From JBEBSD01 sp040394475 (GTDB taxonomy: Bacteria; Bacteroidota; Bacteroidia; Cytophagales; Spirosomataceae), in contig JBEBSD010000088.1 of the NCBI GenBank assembly GCA_040394475.1, forward strand, positions 1 through 23,023: a stretch of DNA of 23,023 nt. Direction: 5' to 3'. The notes beneath the pieces were generated by a model. The model worked only from the letters and a program-made list of their open reading frames with translations. It was not told where the DNA came from and did not search any database. Position numbers and translations under genes: made by a program. Shown here piece after piece: positions 14,533-22,418 of the stretch (the first letter of the stretch is position 1; every line of letters begins with the position of its first letter).

Positions 14533-16629
14533 CTATTGGTTTGGTAACATTCTGAGAAATTGCTCTTCTGACAAAATGGTCACACCCAGTTTCGTAGCTT
14601 TCTCCAGCTTCGCGGGGCCCATATTGGCACCTGCCAGCAGGTAATTCAGTTTTCCGGAAACCCCACTCAGGACCTTCCCTCCGTTTACTTCGATTTTAAG
14701 CTTCAGCTCGTCCCGGTCAAACTGTTCAAAGACCCCGGAAATCACAAAGGTTTTACCGGCCAGCAGATCACTTTCCGCGACAACCGCTTGCTCATCGCTT
14801 TCCAGCTGCAGGCCCGCCTCCCGGAGTCGGCTGACAAGTTCCCGGTTATCGGGATCGGCAAAATACTCTAAAACGCTCAGGGCAATCCGGTCGCCGATTT
14901 CCGGGACAGCCGTCAACGCTTCGTAGGTAGCCTCCTGTAAAGCATCCATTGTCCGGAAATAGGCCGCCAGCTTTTCAGCCACCGTGGCCCCCACATAACG
15001 GATCCCCAGCGCAAACAGTAAATTACGAAACGGCACCGACCGCGACAGGTCAATCCCTTTCAGGATGTTTTCTACCGTTTTCTCCCTGAAACTGATCCGC
15101 TTTACTTTTCCGGTTTCTTCATTGGTTACCACTTTCTCCAATCCGAGCAGGCGTTCGTAAGTCAACTCGTACAAGTCGGCCGGAGTACGCACCAGCTGTT
15201 TATCAAAGAGCAGCTCGACCTTTCCCTCACCCAGGCTATCGATGTTCATAGCCTTCCGATGGATAAAGTGCTCGATCCTGCCTTTCAACTGCGGCGGACA
15301 GGATTTTTCATCCGGGCAGTACCAGGCCGCTTCTCCCTCCCGTCGTATCAGCGCTGCCCCGCATTCCGGACAACTGACAGGGAAGACAATTGGCTCGGTC
15401 GGGTATTGTTCCCGCAGCGCCGTATCCACACCTGTGATCTTGGGAATAATTTCACCGCTTTTTTCAACAAATACGACATCCCCGATACGCAGTCCGAGCC
15501 GATCGAGTTCATTGGCATTATGCAAGGTCGCCCGCTTTACCCGCGTACCCGACAGATGCACCCCTTTCACCAGCTCATACGGGACCATGCGCTCCTCTAT
15601 GTCGCACAGGTTTGCCACAGGAGTCACGGCGCCGGTCCTGCCCACCTGGTAGGATACACTCCGCAGGACCGCCGGTTTGTTTTCCGCCTGGTATTTGAAC
15701 GAAATCGCCCAACGCGGACTTTTGGCGGTATAACCGAGCTCCTGTTGCTGCTCGAAAGCATTTACCTTAATAACAATCCCGTCGGTCGCCAGCGGCAGTT
15801 CGAAACGTTTTTCGGACCACTCATGGATATAGGCAATCGCCTCTTCAATATCGGCGCATCTGCGCCAGCCCGGCGACACGTTAAAGCCCATTTTCCGGAG
15901 CGCCAGCAAACTCTCCTCGTGAGAGACAAACACCTCCGTGTCGCTCAGGAAAGAATACACATAACATTCCAGGTTCCGCCGGGCGCTTTCCGCAGAATCC
16001 TGTAATTTGAATGCTCCCGAAGCGGCATTGCGCGGATTGGCATAAACCTGTTCACCCAGTTCTTCGAGATCGGCATTGAGCCGGTTGAAGGAACTCAGCG
16101 GCATAAACCCTTCTCCCCTCACCTCAAATAATGCCGGGGCCTGCGAATCACGTATGCGCAACGGAAGGCTCTTTATGGTCCTGATATTGTGGGTAATATC
16201 ATCCCCCCGTTTGCCATCTCCCCGGGTAACTCCCTGTTTCAGGACACCGTTTTCATAGGTAAAGCTCAACGAAATGCCATCGAACTTGAGCTCGCAGATG
16301 TATTCGTAGGCCGCACCGTACAGGCCCTTTTTTACGCGGGCGTCAAAGTCTCTCAGTTCCCCTTCACTGTAGGTGTTGTCCAGCGACAGCATCGGGTAGC
16401 GATGATACACGGTTTTGAAATTTTTATTGATCGTCCCGCCCACGCGCTGGGAAGGGGAGTCGTCCCGTTTCCATTCCGGGTGAGCCGTTTCCAGTGCAAC
16501 CAGCTCCCGCAGCAGTCCGTCAAATTCGGTGTCTGATACTTCAGACACGCTGTCCTGGTAATACCGGTCGTTGTAGTAATTCAACCGGTCGGTCAACTCG
16601 TTAATACGTTGTTCGGGCGATGCATCCAT
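14533..16629 (-). CDS. ligA: NAD-dependent DNA ligase
   Basis: The 698-residue protein is full length for bacterial LigA, the essential enzyme that seals nicks during replication and repair using NAD. Domains in order are an N-terminal Ia domain with the YxxD-type NAD-binding region (YYNDRYYQDS near 18-27), the adenylation domain with Lys115 in ELKFDGIS, and an OB fold. These are followed by a four-cysteine zinc finger (CPEC and CPDEKSCP), helix-hairpin-helix repeats (LLFALGIRYVGATVAEKLA and LTAVPEIGDRIA) and a C-terminal BRCT domain starting LAGKTFVISGVFE. The ATG at 16629 is divergent from rpe across a 189-bp gap. Nothing is missing or broken. Confidence 0.97.
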   Translation of the reverse strand: MDASPEQRINELTDRLNYYNDRYYQDSVSEVSDTEFDGLLRELVALETAHPEWKRDDSPSQRVGGTINKNFKTVYHRYPMLSLDNTYSEGELRDFDARVKKGLYGAAYEYICELKFDGISLSFTYENGVLKQGVTRGDGKRGDDITHNIRTIKSLPLRIRDSQAPALFEVRGEGFMPLSSFNRLNADLEELGEQVYANPRNAASGAFKLQDSAESARRNLECYVYSFLSDTEVFVSHEESLLALRKMGFNVSPGWRRCADIEEAIAYIHEWSEKRFELPLATDGIVIKVNAFEQQQELGYTAKSPRWAISFKYQAENKPAVLRSVSYQVGRTGAVTPVANLCDIEERMVPYELVKGVHLSGTRVKRATLHNANELDRLGLRIGDVVFVEKSGEIIPKITGVDTALREQYPTEPIVFPVSCPECGAALIRREGEAAWYCPDEKSCPPQLKGRIEHFIHRKAMNIDSLGEGKVELLFDKQLVRTPADLYELTYERLLGLEKVVTNEETGKVKRISFREKTVENILKGIDLSRSVPFRNLLFALGIRYVGATVAEKLAAYFRTMDALQEATYEALTAVPEIGDRIALSVLEYFADPDNRELVSRLREAGLQLESDEQAVVAESDLLAGKTFVISGVFEQFDRDELKLKIEVNGGKVLSGVSGKLNYLLAGANMGPAKLEKATKLGVTILSEEQFLRMLPNQ

Positions 16630-16818
16630 AGTTATCCGGGCGTTACGCAGCCCTGCGATGTTGGTTCAGGTAATTGGTTAAACGGTCAGCCGGCGGCATA
16701 GTAAACAACAGGTCTGCTGCCCTCCTTTGCCCGCCACCCGCGCCATGTCCTTTTCTTTTGTCCGGTTTTCCATTAAATTCGCCGGTAAAAATACATATCT
16801 TAATTTATCTGTCAAGTA

Positions 16819-17481
16819 ATGGCGCAAATAGCCCCATCCATTCTGGCCGCTGATTTTTCCAATCTCGGAAACGCCGTCGAACTTATTAACCACAGCGAAG
16901 CAGCGCTCATCCATGTTGATGTAATGGATGGCCGGTTTGTCCCCAACATTTCGTTCGGGATTCCGGTTTGTGAGGCAGTATCCCGGCATGCCACCAAACC
17001 ACTCGATGTCCATTTAATGATCGTGGATCCCGACCGCTACCTGAAAGTATTCCGGGAAGCGGGTGCCCATTACCTGACGGTCCACTACGAAGCCTGTACG
17101 CATTTGCACCGCACGCTCCAGTTCATCAAGGAGTTAGGCGCCCTCCCCGGGGTTGCTGTCAACCCCCATACCCCCGTGGAACTGCTGAAGGACATCCTTC
17201 CGGAAGTGGCGATGGTGCTGGTGATGTCGGTGAATCCGGGTTTTGGCGGACAGCTTTTTATTCCCAACAGCTATCACAAAATCCGGCGGCTGGCCCAAAT
17301 GCGGCAGGAAGCAGGACTTGATTTTCTGATCGAAGTAGACGGCGGCGTGTCTACCCTGAACGCCCGTGAGTTGACTGCGGCAGGTGTAGACGTACTTGTC
17401 GCCGGCAGCTCCGTATTTGCATCAGAAGATCCTGCGGGAGAAATAGCGGCCCTAAAACGGGCGGCAGTATCAGCGTCCTAA
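16819..17481 (+). CDS. rpe: Ribulose-phosphate 3-epimerase
   Basis: This 220-residue TIM-barrel enzyme interconverts ribulose 5-phosphate and xylulose 5-phosphate in the pentose phosphate pathway. Diagnostic segments are APSILAADF at the start, HVDVMDGRFVPN at residues 32-43 with His32 and Asp34, LDVHLMI at 62-68 with His65, VMSVNPGFGGQ, and the phosphate-binding IEVDGGV and VAGSSVF near the end. His32, Asp34, His65 and the Asp of EVDGG form the metal/catalytic set. It is divergent from ligA, and its stop codon overlaps the stop of the convergent acyl-CoA reductase gene by 4 bp (17478-17481). The ATG at 16819 gives the expected N-terminus. Confidence 0.96.
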   Translation: MAQIAPSILAADFSNLGNAVELINHSEAALIHVDVMDGRFVPNISFGIPVCEAVSRHATKPLDVHLMIVDPDRYLKVFREAGAHYLTVHYEACTHLHRTLQFIKELGALPGVAVNPHTPVELLKDILPEVAMVLVMSVNPGFGGQLFIPNSYHKIRRLAQMRQEAGLDFLIEVDGGVSTLNARELTAAGVDVLVAGSSVFASEDPAGEIAALKRAAVSAS

Positions 17482-18545
17482 CGGTTCAGACTGCTCAGGA
17501 AGGCCATTACATCCACCCCGTCGGCGTAATCCGTCAACCCGGGCGACTGGCTTTTTCCGAAAGGTACCGACACGCCGGGTACTTCCGGGTTGCCCACTAC
17601 GCATTGAATCTTTTCGCGCTGTTCCGACAGCAGGCGGTTCAGGGCTTCCGGTGAATCGTATTCTTCATAGAACAGCACACTTAACGGCGACACCAGCTCC
17701 TGCTCCTCCCGGATTAATAAAAAGCTGTTATCCAGGTGAGGCACCCGGTTGATGAGCAGAACGGATTTGTTGTACTCGTAATTATTAAAATATTTATGAT
17801 GATGTGCGGCGTAGGACCGGAAGGACTCCACTTCACGGAATAATTCAGAAAAATCATATCCTGCCGGCACATAAACCTTCGAAACATTCCGGCACCCCAA
17901 TCCATAATACCGGAATATATCCGCTGCCAGCCCCCTTAACGCATCAGAAGACTCCGTGCCGGTTAAGACGCCCACAGCAGTACGGTTTTTACGAATAATA
18001 TGTGGTTTTTTGGAGAAATAGTACTCGAAGTAACGGGCGGTGTTGTCGCTGCCTGTTGCTATATACGCGTCCGCCTCGTTAATCCGTTCGACGTAAGCGA
18101 TATTTTCTCGGAATGCGGGTACGAATTCGCTGAGTTTATCCAGCAGCATCCGCATCAGCACCGTGTCATCGGAACTGAGCCTGGCGAGCAAGCGGTGCCC
18201 GCTGATCAGGACACACATGGCATCGTGAAAGCCTACTGCAGGGATGTTCCCGGCCATCACCACCCCTATCTTAAGCGTCTCAGCCGGCTCCGGATAGGCA
18301 TCCATCCAGGTTTTTAACGCATGGGGTTCCAGCATAGCGCTTCCCAAAGCAGCCAGTGAAGTCAGTACGTTTTCAGGAATAAACCAATTATTATGCTGGT
18401 GTGCCCGATCGGCCCAGTCTGTTAACTCTACCTGATTGATAGGATTACGTAAAAATTCTCCCAAATCAACAAACGCCTTATATCTGAGGGCTTTGGGAAT
18501 TTGTAAAGACGCGGGTTGCGAATCGATTTTTTGATTTCTGCTCAC
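17478..18545 (-). CDS. LuxC-type acyl-CoA reductase
   Basis: The 355-residue protein resembles the LuxC/acyl-CoA reductase family, an aldehyde-dehydrogenase-like fold that reduces an activated acyl group to an aldehyde with NADPH. Visible marks are VVMAGNIPAVGFHD near residues 95-108 (nucleotide-binding region), ARLSSDD at 121-127, and FRYYGLGCRNVSKVYVP at 211-227 with the likely acyl-accepting Cys218. It is shorter than Photobacterium LuxC (about 480 residues). The start is a GTG at 18545; the next in-frame Met is about 70 residues in and would cut the domain. It is divergent from a ferredoxin gene across 80 bp, a pairing I associate with Bacteroidota. No luciferase genes are nearby, so bioluminescence is not implied. 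Its natural substrate is unknown. Confidence 0.85.
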   Translation of the reverse strand: MSRNQKIDSQPASLQIPKALRYKAFVDLGEFLRNPINQVELTDWADRAHQHNNWFIPENVLTSLAALGSAMLEPHALKTWMDAYPEPAETLKIGVVMAGNIPAVGFHDAMCVLISGHRLLARLSSDDTVLMRMLLDKLSEFVPAFRENIAYVERINEADAYIATGSDNTARYFEYYFSKKPHIIRKNRTAVGVLTGTESSDALRGLAADIFRYYGLGCRNVSKVYVPAGYDFSELFREVESFRSYAAHHHKYFNNYEYNKSVLLINRVPHLDNSFLLIREEQELVSPLSVLFYEEYDSPEALNRLLSEQREKIQCVVGNPEVPGVSVPFGKSQSPGLTDYADGVDVMAFLSSLNR

Positions 18546-18546
18546 G

Positions 18547-18573
18547 TTGTGAACCTAAAAATAATTATATTTG
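18547..18573 (+). promoter_or_regulatory. Candidate promoter of the ferredoxin gene
   Basis: TATATTTG at 18566-18573 is an exact TAnnTTTG box. TTG at 18547-18549 could be the -33 element, though the 16-nt spacer is slightly short. It would give a leader of about 45 nt before the ATG at 18626. Confidence 0.5.
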
Positions 18574-18599
18574 TATTTCTATTACAGAAGGAATAAAGG

Positions 18600-18607
18600 C
18601 AAATATA
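18600..18607 (-). promoter_or_regulatory. Candidate -7 box of the acyl-CoA reductase gene
   Basis: TATATTTG on the minus strand exactly matches TAnnTTTG and sits about 55 nt upstream of the GTG start at 18545. No clear -33 TTG is present. It is back-to-back with the plus-strand box at 18566-18573, so the two genes probably share a divergent control region. Confidence 0.4.
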
Positions 18608-18625
18608 ACAAATTATTAGTCGATC

Positions 18626-18973
18626 ATGGCTATCTATATAACAGACGAGTGTATCAACTGTGGGGCGTGCGAACCGGAATGCCCGAATACGGCAATCTAT
18701 GAAGGAGGGGTGGAATGGTCCTGGGGTGACGGTACCAGCCTGGATGAGGTAGATTTTGGAGATGGGACTGTCGTGAGCGGAAGAGCCAAACAGGCCCCGA
18801 TTTCCGATGAGTTCTATTATATTGTTTCGGATAAATGTACAGAATGCGTCGGTTTTCATGAAGAACCGCAGTGTGCTGCTGTTTGCCCGGTGGATTGTTG
18901 CGTACCCGATCCTGAAATGGAAGAAGAAGAAGAAACCCTGCTTGCCAAAAAAGCCTGGTTACATAACGAATAA
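18626..18973 (+). CDS. 2[4Fe-4S] ferredoxin
   Basis: This 115-residue small electron carrier has two four-cysteine clusters. The first is C-x2-C-x2-C-x3-CP (Cys9, 12, 15, 19). The second has the longer spacing C-x2-C-x8-C-x3-CP (Cys71, 74, 83, 87), the Allochromatium-type insertion that usually goes with low-potential clusters. Cys91 and Cys92 follow directly. About 50 acidic residues-rich positions (EVDFGDGTVV region) separate the two motifs, an unusually long linker for this family. The tail is very acidic (EMEEEEET) and ends at residue 115. It is divergent from the acyl-CoA reductase and may be its electron partner or simply a co-regulated neighbour. A strong terminator follows at 19001. 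Confidence 0.9.
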   Translation: MAIYITDECINCGACEPECPNTAIYEGGVEWSWGDGTSLDEVDFGDGTVVSGRAKQAPISDEFYYIVSDKCTECVGFHEEPQCAAVCPVDCCVPDPEMEEEEETLLAKKAWLHNE

Positions 18974-19000
18974 GCGTTCCGGATTACCCGGAATTTTAAA

Positions 19001-19029
19001 AGCCCCGCCCTTCTGCGGGGCTTTTTTTG
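19001..19029 (+). terminator. Rho-independent terminator of the ferredoxin gene
   Basis: agccccgc (19001-19008) pairs perfectly with gcggggct (19015-19022) around a 6-nt loop and is followed by seven T. It lies 27 nt after the ferredoxin stop. Confidence 0.92.
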
Positions 19030-19083
19030 TTTGGTACTGCCCTCCGCCTGATTCGAAAATTCCCGATTCCTGCGCGGATATGG

Positions 19084-19169
19084 CGAAAAAAGGAACACAG
19101 AGGATACGGAGGTAAAAACACAGAGGCGAAAAAAGGAACACAGAGGACACGGAGTTAAAAACACAGAGG
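19084..19169 (+). repeat. 43-bp tandem duplication of the CACAGAGG repeat family
   Basis: Two units (19084-19126 and 19127-19169) begin cgaaaaaaggaacacagagg and differ at two positions. A partial third unit (aaagcacggag) follows to about 19180. The motifs cacagagg and cacggag are the reverse complements of those in the 1-428 block. The stretch 19030-19703 holds no credible gene. Confidence 0.8.
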
Positions 19170-19202
19170 AAAGCACGGAGAAAAACGAATTGGGACGCTG
19201 CG

Positions 19203-19262
19203 GTGGTCCGGCAATCCGTGGTCCGGCAGTCCGTGGTCCGGCAGTCCGTGGTCCGGCAATCC
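19203..19262 (+). repeat. 15-bp x4 tandem array
   Basis: Four exact-length units of gtggtccggcaRtcc run head to tail, varying only at one A/G position in the order A, G, G, A. Because 15 is a multiple of three, open frames run through it on both strands (for example VVRQS repeats). They have no start context or conserved flanks and are not called as genes. Confidence 0.88.
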
Positions 19263-19294
19263 GGTGCTGCCAATGCAGCGATTCGAGAACACCA

Positions 19295-19350
19295 GCTCGG
19301 CGCCCCCGGCTCGGCGCCCCCGGCTCGGCGCCCCCGGCTCGGCGCCCTGA
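19295..19350 (+). repeat. 14-bp x4 tandem array
   Basis: Units of gctcggcgcccccg start at 19295, 19309, 19323 and 19337; the last ends in ...ccctga. The array is very G+C-rich. The same unit occurs about twice in the reverse orientation at 22877-22904. After the array, 19351-19624 is a mostly AT-rich leader region with no gene. Confidence 0.85.
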
Positions 19351-19624
19351 AAATGATCCCATTCGATACAAACCAGGCAGGGCGGAAGCCTCACTTCCGC
19401 TTCCGCTTCAGCTGCGCCCCCTCAAAACCATATAACTTTATCAAGATTTTATTTACCTGGTAAAAATACTCGTATAGAATTATATTTTGCATAATACGAT
19501 ATTGTCGAAATATTATAAAAACAGAAAATTGTATATAAATATTCGATTTTATATGTTTTTTACACTCAGTTTTTACATTTTAAACAGATTTTTCCATTTT
19601 TATACAAATTTTTAACCCAATCTG

Positions 19625-19656
19625 TTTGAAAATAAACTTTTATCATTCAATATTTG
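19625..19656 (+). promoter_or_regulatory. Promoter of the porin-amt unit
   Basis: TTTG at 19625-19628, a 20-nt spacer and AATATTTG at 19649-19656 fit the Bacteroidota consensus except for the first base of the -7 box. Expected transcription starts near 19662, giving a leader of about 42 nt. The surrounding 19440-19700 region is strongly AT-rich. No sigma-54 GG-N10-GC core is visible. Confidence 0.5.
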
Positions 19657-19703
19657 CACTGTTATATATCTCTCTGTTTTAACATTAAAAATGAAATTTA
19701 ATT

Positions 19704-20906
19704 ATGAAAAAGACCTACTTAGCAGTATTTTGTATAATGAGCCCCATATTGGGTTTTACCAATTCTACTTCCTCAGATAAAGGAACCGGCGAAGCGCCGC
19801 AAGTACAATCGGAGGATACAACGGCCAATGAAGAAGAAACCGGAAGCCTGGGCAAATTTTCATTTTCCGGTTATGCCGACTCTTATTATTCAGCAAACTT
19901 CAACAAACCACTTTCGCGCAGCAACACCGGCTACAGTGAAGTAGCCCGGGTGTTTGACACCAGGTCCGGACAGCTTATGTTAGGTTTAGTTCAGGCAATG
20001 ATGAATTATTCCAATGACAAATCAGAAGTTGTCCTGGACCTGGCCTTTGGCCCCAACGCCAATGCGGCCAACTACGGTAACGAGATTGCCAGTACCGCGC
20101 TCGCTATTAAACAGGCGTATTTCACCTATAATTTCACCGATAAGTTCTCGGCAACCGTCGGGCAGTTCGGAACCCATATCGGTTACGAAGTCATTGATGC
20201 ACCGGTTAACTTCAACTATTCACTGTCTTACCTCTTCGGGAACGGTCCTTTTTACCATGCCGGTTTAAAAGCCACCTATGCCTTCTCCGATCGTGCTTCG
20301 CTCATGGTGGGGGTCGTTAACAATGTGGACGGACTTGGCGACAATAACCGTAAAAAAGGCATTATCAGCCAACTTTTCATCGCTCCCACCGAAAAGTGGA
20401 ATGTTTACCTGAATTTCATCAACAGCAACGAAGCGGAACCGGATGCCGCCACTGCTTCCGACGCCTTCTACCGGGTATTCGACATTGCCACGAGCTTTGA
20501 GATAACCGACCGCTTCCTTTTAGGATTGAATGCTGCCACCGGCTCCCAACGCGGCGATATGCAGGGTGACGGCAATACGGGCACCAAATCCTGGGGCGGG
20601 GTTGCCGGTTACGCCAACCTGGCGATCACCGACCACTTCGGACTGGGGGCGCGCTACGAATATTTCGACAACACTTCAGGAGTGCGGGCACTGGTAACGG
20701 AGAAAGGAGGCACCAATGTAAATGCCTTTACCCTTACCGGCAACATCACCCTGGCGGACGGACATCTCCTTGTGAAACCGGAATTCCGGGTCGACAGCTT
20801 CAAAAAGGGGACTGCCGGAGAAATCAAAATGTTTGAAGATGCAAAAGGAAACTTCACCAAAGACAGTCAGTCAACATTCGGACTCGGATTCATCTATAAA
20901 TTCTAA
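19704..20906 (+). CDS. Outer-membrane beta-barrel porin (BBP2/OmpL-like)
   Basis: The 400-residue protein begins with a Sec-type signal peptide (MKKTYLAVFCIMSPILGF, cleavage near residues 18-22). An acidic linker of about 30 residues follows, and then a barrel that opens FSFSGYADSYYSANFNKP, a start typical of the putative beta-barrel porin-2 family. Alternating aromatic/polar strands run to the end, and the last residues FGLGFIYKF carry the C-terminal Phe recognised by the BAM complex. It should form a diffusion channel in the outer membrane. The ammonium channel gene follows after 91 bp with no terminator between, so this porin probably admits ammonium, urea or another nitrogen source to the periplasm (inference). 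A candidate promoter lies 48 nt upstream of the ATG at 19704. Confidence 0.8.
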   Translation: MKKTYLAVFCIMSPILGFTNSTSSDKGTGEAPQVQSEDTTANEEETGSLGKFSFSGYADSYYSANFNKPLSRSNTGYSEVARVFDTRSGQLMLGLVQAMMNYSNDKSEVVLDLAFGPNANAANYGNEIASTALAIKQAYFTYNFTDKFSATVGQFGTHIGYEVIDAPVNFNYSLSYLFGNGPFYHAGLKATYAFSDRASLMVGVVNNVDGLGDNNRKKGIISQLFIAPTEKWNVYLNFINSNEAEPDAATASDAFYRVFDIATSFEITDRFLLGLNAATGSQRGDMQGDGNTGTKSWGGVAGYANLAITDHFGLGARYEYFDNTSGVRALVTEKGGTNVNAFTLTGNITLADGHLLVKPEFRVDSFKKGTAGEIKMFEDAKGNFTKDSQSTFGLGFIYKF

Positions 20907-20997
20907 TACTCCTTGTAAAACCATCTGTTTCTCTTAACACCATCTATCCTCTCTTTTACAGCTTAAGTACAACCAAAACCATCAAACAAAAAGTATT

Positions 20998-22326
20998 ATG
21001 AACAGTCTGAACAAATTCCTTCCACTCATTCTGCTACTCCTGGTGAGTTTTATTGGCGCCTTTTTTACCGACCTGCCCGGGACGGTCATTACCGAAGGGA
21101 TTGACACCGGAGACATGGCCTGGATGATTGTCGCCGCCGCATTTGTATTGTTGATGACACCCGGGCTGGCCTATTTCTACGGGGGCATGGTGAACACAAA
21201 AAACGTTATCTCCACCATGCTGCAAAGCTTTATTGCCATGGGAGTGATCAGTATTGTATGGGTAGTCGTTGGCTTCAGCCTGGCATTCGGGGACGACATC
21301 GGCGGAATCATCGGCGACCCCACCACGCACTTCATGTTTAAAGGCGTTATGGAGGCTCCCCTCGCCGGCACCATTCCGTTTGTGCTATTCGCCTTTTTTC
21401 AGCTGAAGTTTGCGGTGATCACCCCGGCGCTCATTACCGGCTCCATGGCCGAGCGTGTAAATTTCAGATCTTATGTACTCTTTATGGTACTTTTCTGCCT
21501 GTTCATTTACACCCCGCTGGCACACATGACCTGGCACGCTGACGGCATCCTGGCCAAAATGGGCGTTCTGGATTTTGCCGGTGGCACCGTGGTGCACATG
21601 TCGGCCGGATGGGCAGCCTTAGCCGGCGCATTGTTCCTGAAAAGCCGGAGACAATATGTGGGCGAAAACGGTCTTCCTCCCGCCAATATTCCATTTGTGC
21701 TCCTGGGAACCGGTTTACTTTGGTTCGGATGGTTCGGGTTCAACGCCGGATCGGCTTTGAGCGCCAGCACCCTGGCAGTATCGGCGTTCGGCGCTACTAA
21801 CACCGCCGCAGCTGCAGCCGGCGTTTCGTGGATTTTATTCGACGTGGCCAGAGGCAAAAAAGTTTCTGCACTTGGTTTCTGTATCGGCGCCGTGGTAGGA
21901 CTGGTGGCCATCACTCCGGCCGCAGGATTTGTAACCATCCCGGCATCCATCTTTATCGGAACCATCGCCGGGATTGTCAGCAACTACGTCGCCCACTATC
22001 GCGCGGTGAAAGCCGGTGTTGACGATACGCTGGATGTATTCCCCTGCCATGGGATCGGAGGTATGGTCGGTATGATCATGACCGGTGTTTTTGCCACCAG
22101 CGCAATCAACCCTGCAGTGGAAGTACAAGGATTGGCGTACGGCGAATGGGGATTATTCATCTCCCATATGATTGCCCTTGTCGGCGTATCGGTCTTTGCT
22201 TTCGGAGGCTCTTACGTACTTTTCAAAATTACCGATATGATCCTGCCTTTGCGGGTGAGTCAGGAAGACGAGAAAGTCGGGCTGGATATCAGCCAGCACG
22301 ATGAATACCTGGTAGAAGTCAATTAA
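20998..22326 (+). CDS. amt: Ammonium transporter (Amt/Rh family)
   Basis: This 442-residue inner-membrane ammonium channel begins with a hydrophobic segment (KFLPLILLLLVSFIGAFF) that may be a cleaved signal, as in E. coli AmtB. The mature-type start DTGDMAWMIVAAAFVLLMTP follows, then about eleven membrane spans. The signature FAGGTVVHMSAG (193-204) carries the first pore His200, and DVFPCHGIGGMVG the second, His351, giving the conserved twin-histidine pathway. The short C-terminal tail (DEKVGLDISQHDEY) matches the PII-binding tail of the family, so GlnK-type control is likely even though no PII gene is in the window. It is probably cotranscribed with the upstream porin and ends at two terminators. 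Confidence 0.95.
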   Translation: MNSLNKFLPLILLLLVSFIGAFFTDLPGTVITEGIDTGDMAWMIVAAAFVLLMTPGLAYFYGGMVNTKNVISTMLQSFIAMGVISIVWVVVGFSLAFGDDIGGIIGDPTTHFMFKGVMEAPLAGTIPFVLFAFFQLKFAVITPALITGSMAERVNFRSYVLFMVLFCLFIYTPLAHMTWHADGILAKMGVLDFAGGTVVHMSAGWAALAGALFLKSRRQYVGENGLPPANIPFVLLGTGLLWFGWFGFNAGSALSASTLAVSAFGATNTAAAAAGVSWILFDVARGKKVSALGFCIGAVVGLVAITPAAGFVTIPASIFIGTIAGIVSNYVAHYRAVKAGVDDTLDVFPCHGIGGMVGMIMTGVFATSAINPAVEVQGLAYGEWGLFISHMIALVGVSVFAFGGSYVLFKITDMILPLRVSQEDEKVGLDISQHDEYLVEVN

Positions 22327-22339
22327 GTCCGCCTTACTA

Positions 22340-22372
22340 ACAACAAGGCCACAGTTTCTGTGGTTTTGTTGT
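22340..22372 (+). terminator. First terminator hairpin after amt
   Basis: acaacaaggccacag (22340-22354) pairs with ctgtggttttgttgt (22358-22372) over 15 bp including two G-T pairs, loop ttt, 13 nt after the amt stop. There is no clean T run downstream, but the right arm itself is T-rich. Confidence 0.6.
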
Positions 22373-22379
22373 ACTTCGG

Positions 22380-22418
22380 GAAGTTGTCAACCTTTGGCTG
22401 GCAACTTCTTCGTTTTTA
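22380..22418 (+). terminator. Second terminator hairpin after amt
   Basis: gaagttgtcaacc (22380-22392) folds against ggctggcaacttc (22396-22408) with one mismatch and one G-T pair, loop ttt. It is followed by ttcgttttta. Confidence 0.75.

Noticed and set aside
16678..17013. Minus-strand 111-residue frame across the rpe start and the ligA-rpe gap
   Set aside because: It overlaps the well-supported rpe gene in antisense, with no recognisable motif.
17478..18545. Bioluminescence (lux) locus
   Set aside because: The acyl-CoA reductase resembles LuxC, but no luxA, luxB, luxD or luxE gene is nearby and the protein is shorter.
19203..19350. CRISPR array
   Set aside because: The units of 14-15 bp are contiguous with no spacers, and no cas genes are present.
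18856..19394. Minus-strand frames of 79-171 residues over the ferredoxin 3' end and repeats
   Set aside because: They cross the ferredoxin gene, its terminator and three repeat families, and have no protein-like composition.
19190..19463. Open frames through the 15-bp and 14-bp arrays on both strands
   Set aside because: They arise because repeat periods and G+C richness suppress stops. The translations are simple repeats without a start context, signal or domain.
19440..19703. Sigma-54 promoter for the porin-amt unit
   Set aside because: ttgca-like words occur but there is no GG at the required spacing; a Bacteroidota-type -33/-7 pair fits better.
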